From an uncultured Eubacteriales bacterium (lineage in GTDB: Bacteria; Bacillota; Clostridia; Oscillospirales; CAG-272): a DNA stretch of 14,762 bases. Position numbers and translations under genes: made by a program. Positions 1 to 6,124 of this stretch are shown here, one piece after another; the first letter of the stretch is position 1, and every line of letters starts with the position of its first letter. The stretch is from assembly GCA_934385225.1 (NCBI GenBank), contig CAKRPQ010000045.1, positions 1-14,762 of the forward strand, read 5' to 3'. The notes under the pieces were generated by a model, which made no database searches, had not been told where the DNA came from, and saw only the letters and a list, made by a program, of their open reading frames with translations.

Positions 1-903
1 TACCACATCGTCGTTTGAATATTGAGGGAACCCAAGTCCCTCTTTTGTCAGTAGAGTACCCTTATAATAAACGTCGTCGGGCGTTTTTTTGCAGACCCGC
101 ACATTTATTTTCGGGTCGATGAGTTTCAGCTCGCGAGAGGCTTCGAGGCACATATCCGAAAGCTCGTTCCATATGTAGTTTCCGTCCGCGTCCGTCCCGC
201 CGATCATGAGACTTTGCCCGTTGTCGCCCTTTTGAACGCCCGGATAAAGATCGGTATCGAATCCGAGCGATATAAAAAGCATTTCGATTTCTTCAAAAAT
301 CTCCTCGTCGCTTACCCCTGCATTTTTGCTGTTCAGATAAAACGGATACATATATGTGTCAAAACGCCCTATTGTTACGTGCCCTACTCTGAAAGCGCGC
401 AGAATGTAAACGCAGAATTTGAGAAAAACGCACGCCTCGTAAAATGTTTCCGCACCGTTTCTCGGTATTTTTCCGAGAGCTGCCGCAAGCTCCTTGTGAC
501 CGCTTTTCTCGGCTGCAACTCTGTATTTTTTCGCAAAATCGAGTGCCGCCGTTATGTTTTTCTTCATCATTTCCGCGAAATGTGCCTGCTCGGAATCTTT
601 CGGTACGGCGGAATCGATTTCGGCTAAAATTCTGTCGAATCCGAGAGTGATAACACGCCCGTAGTCGGGCGAAACGTTGCTGCAACGGCTCGGCAGCATT
701 ATGTTCATGCTCATATGAAAGCCCATCGTATCATTGCCGAAAAAGAGAGGCGTTTCGTCGGAAAGAAAACGCCCGAACCCTTCACAGTCCTCGTATTCTA
801 CAGATGAAGTGTAATTTTTCGCGTTTTCGGTCGGCTCTTTTCGCAGTTTTTTGTATGTTCCGCTTTTTAATATTTCATAATATTCTTTTATTCTGTCAGT
901 CAT
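1..903 (-). CDS. Glycyl-radical enzyme (pyruvate formate-lyase-like), N-terminal 301 residues, cut by window edge
   Basis: The reverse strand reads openly from ATG at 903 to the window edge and translates to a PFL-domain protein. Recognisable blocks are TFYEACVFLKF (about 153-163), IGRFDTYMYPFY (178-189), SLMIGGTDADGNYIWNEL (231-248) and LEASRELKLIDPKINVRV (253-270), followed by GFPQYSNDDVV at the edge. In known glycyl-radical enzymes the catalytic Cys follows this region closely, and the radical Gly lies near the C-terminus; both are outside the window. The family does radical chemistry such as C-C cleavage, dehydration or C-N cleavage in the anaerobic cytoplasm. The substrate cannot be assigned. 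The start is supported by an AGG ribosome binding site six bases upstream (910-912) and by position 8 bases after the activase stop. IGRFD falls at residue 178, so the N-terminal part looks shorter than in CutC or glycerol dehydratase. The family is confident, the reaction is unknown. Confidence 0.9.
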   Translation of the reverse strand, partial: MTDRIKEYYEILKSGTYKKLRKEPTENAKNYTSSVEYEDCEGFGRFLSDETPLFFGNDTMGFHMSMNIMLPSRCSNVSPDYGRVITLGFDRILAEIDSAVPKDSEQAHFAEMMKKNITAALDFAKKYRVAAEKSGHKELAAALGKIPRNGAETFYEACVFLKFCVYILRAFRVGHVTIGRFDTYMYPFYLNSKNAGVSDEEIFEEIEMLFISLGFDTDLYPGVQKGDNGQSLMIGGTDADGNYIWNELSDMCLEASRELKLIDPKINVRVCKKTPDDVYYKGTLLTKEGLGFPQYSNDDVV

Positions 904-911
904 ATCCTGCC

Positions 912-1760
912 TCACAATATTTTGATTTTTATGTTGTGTTTTCCGAAATTTTCGGTGCATTTGTCAATATTTACGGGTGTTTCCGGGTCAAAGTCGGGGG
1001 AGAACACTCTGCCGACGGACGCATATTTTCCGCCTGCCATTGTATTGTACGGCATGATCTCGGCGTATGAAACGCCGTTCATATGCATTATTTCGGAAAT
1101 CCCGTTTATATTTTCGTCCGTGTCGGTGACGTTCGGAATAAGCGGAATTCTTGTAATGAAATCCTTTCCCGAATGTGTAAGCGTTCGATAGTTTTCAAGA
1201 ATGATTTTGTTTGAAACGCCCGTGTATTTTTTGTGTAGTTCATCGAAAGCAAGTTTCAGGTCAAAAAGGAACAGATCCGCTTTTTTTAGAATTTTTTCGA
1301 ACTTTTCCGGCTTGCAATAACCGCTTGTCTGGACGGCAGTGTGTAGTCTGCCCGACAGAAGATCGATACATTCCGAAACAAATTCGCATTGCATAAGCGG
1401 TTCACCGCCGGAGAATGTCACACCTCCGTTTTTAAGAAAGTGTTCGTTTTTAAGCAGTTTGCCTACAAGCTCTTCCGCGCTGTAATCCGTTCCGCAAACG
1501 CTTATGAGATCGTTCGGGCAAATTCCGAGAATATTCGGAAGCGCGTCGCATGTTTTTCCGGCATAGACACCGTGATTTTCGCAATTTCCGCATTTTATGC
1601 AACCGCTTTTGTTTATCCGAATTTCCTTTGACAGTTTCTGTCCTTCCGGGTTGTGACACCATGAGCAGCGCAGCGGGCAGCCTTTCAGGAATACCGTTGT
1701 TCTGATTCCCGGACCGTCATAGATTGAAAATTCTTCGATTGAAAAAACGGTACCAATCAT
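912..1760 (-). CDS. Glycyl-radical enzyme activating enzyme (radical SAM)
   Basis: A complete 282-residue radical SAM protein of the PFL-activase family. It would reductively cleave S-adenosylmethionine and abstract hydrogen from the Gly of its partner enzyme. The N-terminus has the family signature YDGPGIRTTVFLKGCPLRCSWC, with the cluster-binding CxxxCxxC at C28, C32 and C35. A GGEP motif (SGGEP, 117-121) and FDLKL (about 165-169) follow. Between the SAM motif and GGEP is a ferredoxin-like insert with cysteines at 54, 57, 60, 71, 81 and 89; this is fewer and less regular than the two CxxCxxCxxxC sets common in the larger activases, so one auxiliary cluster is more likely than two. The start at 1760 has an AGAAAGGA ribosome binding site. 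The gene lies immediately upstream of the glycyl-radical enzyme in the same transcription unit, which makes that enzyme its likely partner. Confidence 0.93.
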   Translation of the reverse strand: MIGTVFSIEEFSIYDGPGIRTTVFLKGCPLRCSWCHNPEGQKLSKEIRINKSGCIKCGNCENHGVYAGKTCDALPNILGICPNDLISVCGTDYSAEELVGKLLKNEHFLKNGGVTFSGGEPLMQCEFVSECIDLLSGRLHTAVQTSGYCKPEKFEKILKKADLFLFDLKLAFDELHKKYTGVSNKIILENYRTLTHSGKDFITRIPLIPNVTDTDENINGISEIMHMNGVSYAEIMPYNTMAGGKYASVGRVFSPDFDPETPVNIDKCTENFGKHNIKIKIL

Positions 1761-1796
1761 ATTTTGTCCTTTCTTTCGGAAATATTTTATGTGTAA

Positions 1797-1826
1797 AGTA
1801 TATCACAAAGCCTCTTGACAAAGCAA
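1797..1826 (-). promoter_or_regulatory. Sigma-A promoter for the activase-GRE operon
   Basis: On the minus strand an extended -10 (TG-A-TATACT, hexamer 1797-1802) lies 18 bases from a weak -35 TTGCTT (1821-1826). Transcription would begin near 1790, about 30 bases before the activase ATG. The -35 abuts the -35 of the divergent AraC promoter. The -10 is convincing; the -35 is inferred from spacing. Confidence 0.6.
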
Positions 1827-1831
1827 GTCAA
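1815..1831. promoter_or_regulatory. Dyad TTGAC-N7-GTCAA covering both divergent -35 regions
   Basis: The sequence TTGACaaagcaaGTCAA is an inverted repeat with 5-base arms. It covers the AraC -35 and the adjacent opposing -35. A protein bound here would block both promoters, so it is a plausible operator. The left arm is also a promoter hexamer, so part of the symmetry may be chance. Confidence 0.35.
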
Positions 1832-1843
1832 AAGTTATATAAT
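1815..1843 (+). promoter_or_regulatory. Consensus sigma-A promoter for the AraC-family gene
   Basis: TTGACA (1815-1820) and TATAAT (1838-1843) are separated by exactly 17 bases, an exact match to the housekeeping consensus. Transcription would start near 1850, which rules out a TTG start at 1849 and supports ATG at 1891. Confidence 0.85.
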
Positions 1844-1879
1844 TAAAATTGAGAACAGACAAATTTTATCTTTTTGTGT

Positions 1880-1886
1880 GGGGGGG
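1880..1886 (+). promoter_or_regulatory. Unusual all-G ribosome binding site of the AraC-family gene
   Basis: A run of seven G residues ends four bases before ATG at 1891. It is G-rich rather than the usual GGAGG but can pair with the CCUCC of 16S rRNA through G-U wobbles. No other ribosome binding site is evident here, so it fixes the start. The homopolymer run is also prone to slippage or sequencing error, though it lies outside the coding frame. Confidence 0.5.
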
Positions 1887-1890
1887 TACT

Positions 1891-2700
1891 ATGCAATACC
1901 AAGCATTCAATTCGGTTGGAAACTACAATTATAATTCAAAGATATACAGATGCGGCGGTTACCCTAGCCACTTCCATAAAAACCACGAGCTTATATATGT
2001 GTTTTCCGGAATTTTGCATGTAAAGGTCAATACCGAGGAGATGACGTTGTCGGCAGGTGAAGCTATCTTTGTTTTCGGAAATAATATTCACTCTTTTTAT
2101 TCGACCGATGAAAATATTTTTTGGGTCGGGGTTTTTTCATGTGACTACATTAGCCTGTTTTCGCTGGAACACCATGACGGAATAATGTCATGCTTTTCGG
2201 TAGGAAAATATAAAGATTTTCTGACGGAAAATCTTTTTACAGAAAATAAAAAATCCACTTATTGCCTCATATCGGCACTTAATCTTGTGTGCGATCTTTG
2301 CACGGTGAATGTAAAAAGTGCTGAGAACGAGCGTATAGGAGCTTTAAAAAACGCGATACTCACGTATATATTTAAAAACTTTATGGATGACATTACCTTA
2401 AAATCACTTTCGGATTTTCTGGGTTATGAACAGCACTATATTTCGCGGCGGTTTCACGACATTTTCGGTATGAATTTCAGAGAGATGCTGAACATCTACC
2501 GCTTTGAAAAGGCATGTAGTCTTTTTAACGAAGGAAAAACCGATATCACATCTGTTGCTCTTGAAAGCGGATTTCAGAATGTGCGCAATTTTAATCGTGT
2601 TTTCAAAAAATTCACGGGTATTACACCCTCCTCTTACGTTAAATGCCCCGAAACGACCTTTTTAGATCCGAAATTTGAACAAATAAGCCGCCGCGGATAA
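1891..2700 (+). CDS. AraC-family transcriptional regulator, cupin sensor plus HTH
   Basis: A 269-residue two-domain regulator. Residues 20-90 look like an AraC-type cupin sensor, with HFHKNHELIYVFSG (27-40) and a glycine-rich turn at LSAGEAIFV. Residues 165-252 form the double helix-turn-helix: ITLKSLSDFLGYEQHYISRR, then ITSVALESGFQNVRNFNRVF and the C-terminal KFTGITPSSYV signature. The family usually binds a small molecule, often a sugar, in the cupin domain and activates neighbouring genes. It is divergent from the activase-GRE operon and shares its promoter region, so control of that operon is the simplest inference; the convergent beta-galactosidase is a second possible target. The frame could open at TTG 1849, but that is at or before the predicted transcription start, so ATG 1891 is chosen. 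The last bases form part of the terminator hairpin. Confidence 0.92.
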   Translation: MQYQAFNSVGNYNYNSKIYRCGGYPSHFHKNHELIYVFSGILHVKVNTEEMTLSAGEAIFVFGNNIHSFYSTDENIFWVGVFSCDYISLFSLEHHDGIMSCFSVGKYKDFLTENLFTENKKSTYCLISALNLVCDLCTVNVKSAENERIGALKNAILTYIFKNFMDDITLKSLSDFLGYEQHYISRRFHDIFGMNFREMLNIYRFEKACSLFNEGKTDITSVALESGFQNVRNFNRVFKKFTGITPSSYVKCPETTFLDPKFEQISRRG

Positions 2701-2717
2701 CCGCGACGGCATTTTTT
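2687..2717 (+). terminator. Intrinsic terminator of the AraC gene, possibly bidirectional
   Basis: GCCGCCGCGG (2687-2696) pairs with CCGCGACGGC (2701-2710) with one C-A mismatch and an ATAA loop, followed by six T residues (2712-2717). The AraC stop codon TAA lies inside the loop. On the minus strand the hairpin is followed by the T-rich TTATTTGTT, so it may also end the converging beta-galactosidase transcript, whose stop codon is 12 bases away. Confidence 0.85.
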
Positions 2718-2722
2718 GTGAA

Positions 2723-5700
2723 TCAGATGTTTGTGAACTTAAAAGGATCTATGTTCTCCGCAAACACGGGAACAAGTCTGAAAGAGAAAACAAATTTCTT
2801 TTCCGAGAGTCTGTATTTTTCGGGAAGTTCGGGACCGCATGAATTTGAACCGACGCCCGACTGGCGATAGTCGATGTTTACGCAGGTTTCTTTCATCGGA
2901 ATCAGCTCGTAGTCGTGCGGAGTTTCGGTCAGCATTTTCGGCGTATAGTGCGAAGCGTTAAAACTGAAATCGGAGAAGTTCGCCGTCTTTGCGGCAAGAA
3001 GTCCGTGTCCCGCGTAGGAGTATATTTCAGCCCATTTCGTGTCCGCGTGTGCCATATTTTCCTGCGGGCGGATATAATGTTCAAAGTTGTCGTTTATGCT
3101 CGATGCGAAAAGTCCGTTCTTTGAAGCGTGTCTCTTGTCGGCATAGCTTTCAGCCGAGCCTCTGCCGAAATATTTCAGCTTTTCGGTGTCCTTCGGCATT
3201 ATAAATTCGACGCCGAAGCGCGGCAGATACGGCATGCATTCCGCGACGGACGTATCCATATCTATTTTTACACCCGTGTGAGCGTCGAACGTGTACGTTA
3301 CGTCGATTTCGGCAATCACCGCACTTGAAGCGCCGCCGAGTGACAGCTTGGCTTTTATGACGGGATTTTTACCGTCGCTTTCAAGCGCGCAGGAATGGCA
3401 GTAGGTTTTTGCAATATCAAAATTATAGCTTAACCACTTTGACTTTACATACATATCGTTGTCTGTCGGCGCGCGCCATACCGTCGGGCGCACGGGAGAG
3501 GCAATAAGCTCTTTTCCGTCGTGGACGAGCGACGTAATGAGACCGCTTGTGCGGCTTACCGTGTAGACAGTCTCGTTTGTGTAGACTTTTATGTTCCTGT
3601 CCTCAATATCGGCGCGCATATAATCTGCAATCGAAGTATCGGCGGTACACGGAGCGTAATTTTCGCATATCGTGAGCTGTTCGAATCCGACTTCATATCC
3701 CGCGTCCGCCCAGGGCTTGCCCGTGTTCTGAACAAATGTGACGTCAAGATAGACATATCCGTCTGTCGGAACGTCACCGAGCGGAAGTGCGAACGTGCGG
3801 CAGGTCTGCGGTTTTACGTTTATGCCCGCAATTCTGCCCTCGGCGGCTGTTTTTCCGTTTCTCGTCAGCTTCCAGAGCATATCGAGGTCGGTGAGATCCT
3901 TAAAATAGCGGAGGTTCTTTATCTGAATTTTGCCCGTCTTGGCATCAAAAGCCGTTACCGCAAATGGCTTTATCACCTGTTTGAGTTCAAGCAGGCCGTA
4001 GTGCGGACGGCGGTCGGGATAAACAAGCCCGTCAACGCAGAAGTTGCCGTCGTTCGGTCTGTCACCGAAATCACCGCCGTAGGTGAATTTCGGATTTGCG
4101 TATTTGTCGTCTCCGAGCGCAACGGAGTGATCGGTAAATTCCCAGACGCAGCCGCCGAAGAAGCAGTCGTATTTGTAGATGAGATCCCAGTATGCTTTGA
4201 GATCACCGGGACCGTTGCCCATCGCGTGCGAGTATTCGCAGAGATAGACCGGGAGTTTTACGTTTTTGTTTTTAAGTAATTGATTTTCAAGCTTATCAAT
4301 AGGCCAATACATATGGGACTCAATGTCTGCAAAGTACCAGTCGTTTTCGGCAATCCTCTTTTTGTCTGCCGCTGAAACGAAGTTTCTCTTCGTCTGATCC
4401 TCGCAGTGAACGATGCAACCGGGCATACGTCCGTGCAGATATTCCGCCATCGCTTTCTGGTTTCTTCCGAGACCCGATTCGTTTCCGAGCGACCAGAAAA
4501 TGACGCACCCGTGGTTCTTGTCGCGCTCAAACATAAGACGAACTCTGTCAAGATAGCTTTCCGTCCACTCTTCCGAGTCGCTAAGCTCGTCCCAGCGACC
4601 GCATATATCCATTCCGTGACATTCGAGGTCTGTCTCGTCGACGACGTAGAAGCCGAGCCTGTCGCAGAGCGAAAGGAAGCGCGGGTCGTTCGGATAGTGG
4701 CTCGTCCTTATCGTGTTTATGTTGTGCCTTTTCATTATGTAAAGATCGCGGAGCATATGATCCGTAGGAGTTGCCGCGCCGAGATACGGGTCGCTGTCGT
4801 GCCTGTTTACACCCTTTGCCTTTACCTTTTTGCCGTTTATGTAGATTACCCTGTCCTTTATTTCGAGCCTTCTGAGCGCAAGCGGAATGCAGATAAATTC
4901 TGTTCCCGCGGTAATTATAAGAGAGTACAGTTTCGGCTCTTCGTCGTTCCAGAGAACGGGATTTTCTATTTTGAGGGTGTTTTCCTTTCCGTCGGCTTTT
5001 ATTTTGCCGCCCGCAAGCACTTTTCCGCACGGGCAGATCAGCTTGTAGCAAGCGTCCTTTTTGCCGTTTGCCGTAAGCGAAAGGTGAACGTCCGCGCTCG
5101 CAAGGTCGGGCGATATTTCGGGACGCGCATAGATGTCGTTTATGTGGACGGGATCGCGCATAAGAAGATAGACCTCGCGGAAGATGCCGCTGAAACGGAA
5201 CTTGTCCTGATCTTCGAGATACGAGCCGTCGCACCATTTGAGTACGAGTACTTTCAGGGAGTTCATTCCCCTGTGGACGAACGTTGTAATGTCTATTTCG
5301 CTCGTCATGTGACTCACCTGGCTGTATGCGGCAAATTTGTTGTTTACAAACAGGTAGAAGCAGGAATCAACGCCTTCGAAATTGAGGAAGAGCGTCTTTT
5401 CGGCGAGCATTTCCTCGGTCACGTTGAATGTTCTCGAATAAAGCCCGCACGGATTTTCGTTCGGCACAAAGGGCGGGTTCAGCGAAAACGGATATTTTAT
5501 GTTCGTGTAGTTCGGTGTGTCGTACCCTTTTTCAAAGTTTATCTGCCAGCTCATCGGCACTGTCTGCTTGTCGGCGTTTTCCATCGTGTAGCCGTCTGCG
5601 CAGAAATCGTCGATCTCCGTAAGCGAGCGGAAAAAGCGGAAATCCCAGTCGCCGCAAAGCGAGATGAAATTCGTGCTTTCGTCGCGAACGTCCCTTATCG

Positions 5701-5800
5701 CCGCCTCTTCGCTTCCGTAAGGAACGTAATACGCTCTCGGCTCTTCGCACCCGACGTGAAGTGCGGCGAGCGATTTGTGATAATCGAAGTTGAAGTTCAT
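2723..5800 (-). CDS. lacZ: Beta-galactosidase, GH2 family, LacZ type
   Basis: A 1025-residue protein, almost the length of E. coli LacZ (1024). It would hydrolyse terminal beta-D-galactosides such as lactose to galactose and glucose. The N-terminal jelly-roll (about 45-215) includes WDFRFF and the FRFSGIFREVYL block. The TIM barrel begins near KVKAKGVNRHDSDP (325-338). The acid/base Glu is E441 in WSLGNESG and the nucleophile is E522 in YLCEYSHAMGNGPGD. WEFTDHSV (553-560) matches the WDWVDQS aglycone-site block of LacZ. A beta-sandwich domain (bgal small chain) fills the C-terminus, which ends without a signal or anchor. No signal peptide is seen, so the enzyme is cytoplasmic and needs an imported substrate. 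The start at 5800 has a strong GGAGG site (5806-5810). It is a monocistronic gene with no lacY or other transporter beside it. Substrate specificity beyond beta-galactoside is inferred from family. Confidence 0.96.
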   Translation of the reverse strand: MNFNFDYHKSLAALHVGCEEPRAYYVPYGSEEAAIRDVRDESTNFISLCGDWDFRFFRSLTEIDDFCADGYTMENADKQTVPMSWQINFEKGYDTPNYTNIKYPFSLNPPFVPNENPCGLYSRTFNVTEEMLAEKTLFLNFEGVDSCFYLFVNNKFAAYSQVSHMTSEIDITTFVHRGMNSLKVLVLKWCDGSYLEDQDKFRFSGIFREVYLLMRDPVHINDIYARPEISPDLASADVHLSLTANGKKDACYKLICPCGKVLAGGKIKADGKENTLKIENPVLWNDEEPKLYSLIITAGTEFICIPLALRRLEIKDRVIYINGKKVKAKGVNRHDSDPYLGAATPTDHMLRDLYIMKRHNINTIRTSHYPNDPRFLSLCDRLGFYVVDETDLECHGMDICGRWDELSDSEEWTESYLDRVRLMFERDKNHGCVIFWSLGNESGLGRNQKAMAEYLHGRMPGCIVHCEDQTKRNFVSAADKKRIAENDWYFADIESHMYWPIDKLENQLLKNKNVKLPVYLCEYSHAMGNGPGDLKAYWDLIYKYDCFFGGCVWEFTDHSVALGDDKYANPKFTYGGDFGDRPNDGNFCVDGLVYPDRRPHYGLLELKQVIKPFAVTAFDAKTGKIQIKNLRYFKDLTDLDMLWKLTRNGKTAAEGRIAGINVKPQTCRTFALPLGDVPTDGYVYLDVTFVQNTGKPWADAGYEVGFEQLTICENYAPCTADTSIADYMRADIEDRNIKVYTNETVYTVSRTSGLITSLVHDGKELIASPVRPTVWRAPTDNDMYVKSKWLSYNFDIAKTYCHSCALESDGKNPVIKAKLSLGGASSAVIAEIDVTYTFDAHTGVKIDMDTSVAECMPYLPRFGVEFIMPKDTEKLKYFGRGSAESYADKRHASKNGLFASSINDNFEHYIRPQENMAHADTKWAEIYSYAGHGLLAAKTANFSDFSFNASHYTPKMLTETPHDYELIPMKETCVNIDYRQSGVGSNSCGPELPEKYRLSEKKFVFSFRLVPVFAENIDPFKFTNI

Positions 5801-5829
5801 ATATACCTCCGTGATATTTTTTTAAGTTG

Positions 5830-5858
5830 ATTATAATACATTTGCAGCTCCGTGTCAA
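5830..5858 (-). promoter_or_regulatory. Consensus sigma-A promoter for lacZ
   Basis: On the minus strand TTGACA (5853-5858) and TATAAT (5830-5835) are separated by 17 bases, an exact consensus match. Transcription would start near 5823, about 22 bases before the lacZ ATG. The leader is too short for a riboswitch. Confidence 0.9.
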
Positions 5859-5893
5859 TATAAGTTTTTACATAAAAATATAATAATCTTGCG

Positions 5894-5905
5894 ATTTTGC
5901 AAAAT
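5894..5905. repeat. Perfect 12-bp palindrome between lacZ and the rsuA operon
   Basis: ATTTTGCAAAAT is perfectly self-complementary. It lies between the two divergent promoters, four bases before the -35 of the plus-strand promoter. The CAAAATG at its right side recurs at 5914-5920, 14 bases on. It may be an operator, but AT-rich short palindromes arise easily by chance. Confidence 0.35.
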
Positions 5906-5909
5906 GTCC

Positions 5910-5938
5910 TTTACAAAATGCGGCAAATATGATAAAAT
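5910..5938 (+). promoter_or_regulatory. Sigma-A promoter for the rsuA-rlmI-tex operon
   Basis: TTTACA (5910-5915) and TAAAAT (5933-5938) are 17 bases apart. Transcription would begin near 5945, about 36 bases before the small open frame at 5981 and 180 before rsuA. A TATAAT at 5938-5943 is spaced 22 bases from this -35 and is less likely. Confidence 0.7.
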
Positions 5939-5980
5939 ATAATGTATTCATAGGATAGCTCAGAGACGCGAATAATATAA

Positions 5981-6118
5981 ATGCATTTCGGCATATTTCG
6001 AATGAAAATCCGTGCGGAAAAGGCAAGAAAAAGATTTGCCGACGATTTCACATTCGGTTTTGCCGTCGGGCTTGTTGCGGCGGGAGTTATACTTCTGATA
6101 ATTCTTACTTTTTTGTAG
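5981..6118 (+). CDS. Possible small single-pass membrane protein
   Basis: An open frame of 45 codons from ATG 5981, or 38 from the in-frame ATG 6002; a stop directly precedes 5981. The N-terminal part is basic (KIRAEKARKRFADD, 9-22) and the rest is one hydrophobic segment (about 25-45) ending in LLIILTFL. This predicts a single membrane helix with the N-terminus in the cytoplasm. It lies between the operon promoter and rsuA, and its TAG stop (6116-6118) overlaps the AGG that serves as the rsuA ribosome binding site, suggesting translational coupling. Codon choice resembles the downstream genes. Against it, neither start has a clear ribosome binding site, and I recognise no family. If it is not a gene, the 324 bases between lacZ and rsuA hold only the two promoters and a palindrome. 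Confidence 0.5.
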   Translation: MHFGIFRMKIRAEKARKRFADDFTFGFAVGLVAAGVILLIILTFL

Positions 6119-6124
6119 GTAAAA

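Noticed and set aside
912..915. GTG start for the glycyl-radical enzyme overlapping the activase stop
   Set aside because: The GTG lies on the ribosome binding site itself. ATG at 903 is correctly spaced from the AGG and is preferred; the difference is only four residues.
1849..1890. TTG start adding 14 residues to the AraC-family protein
   Set aside because: The TTG lies at or before the start of transcription predicted from the consensus promoter and has no ribosome binding site; the added residues do not look like the family N-terminus.
4406..5830. Open plus-strand frame of 474 codons antisense to lacZ
   Set aside because: It lies almost wholly opposite a well-supported GH2 gene, its translation is rich in Arg, Val, Cys and Phe without domain-like order, and no ribosome binding site or promoter fits. 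It is a by-product of lacZ codon use.
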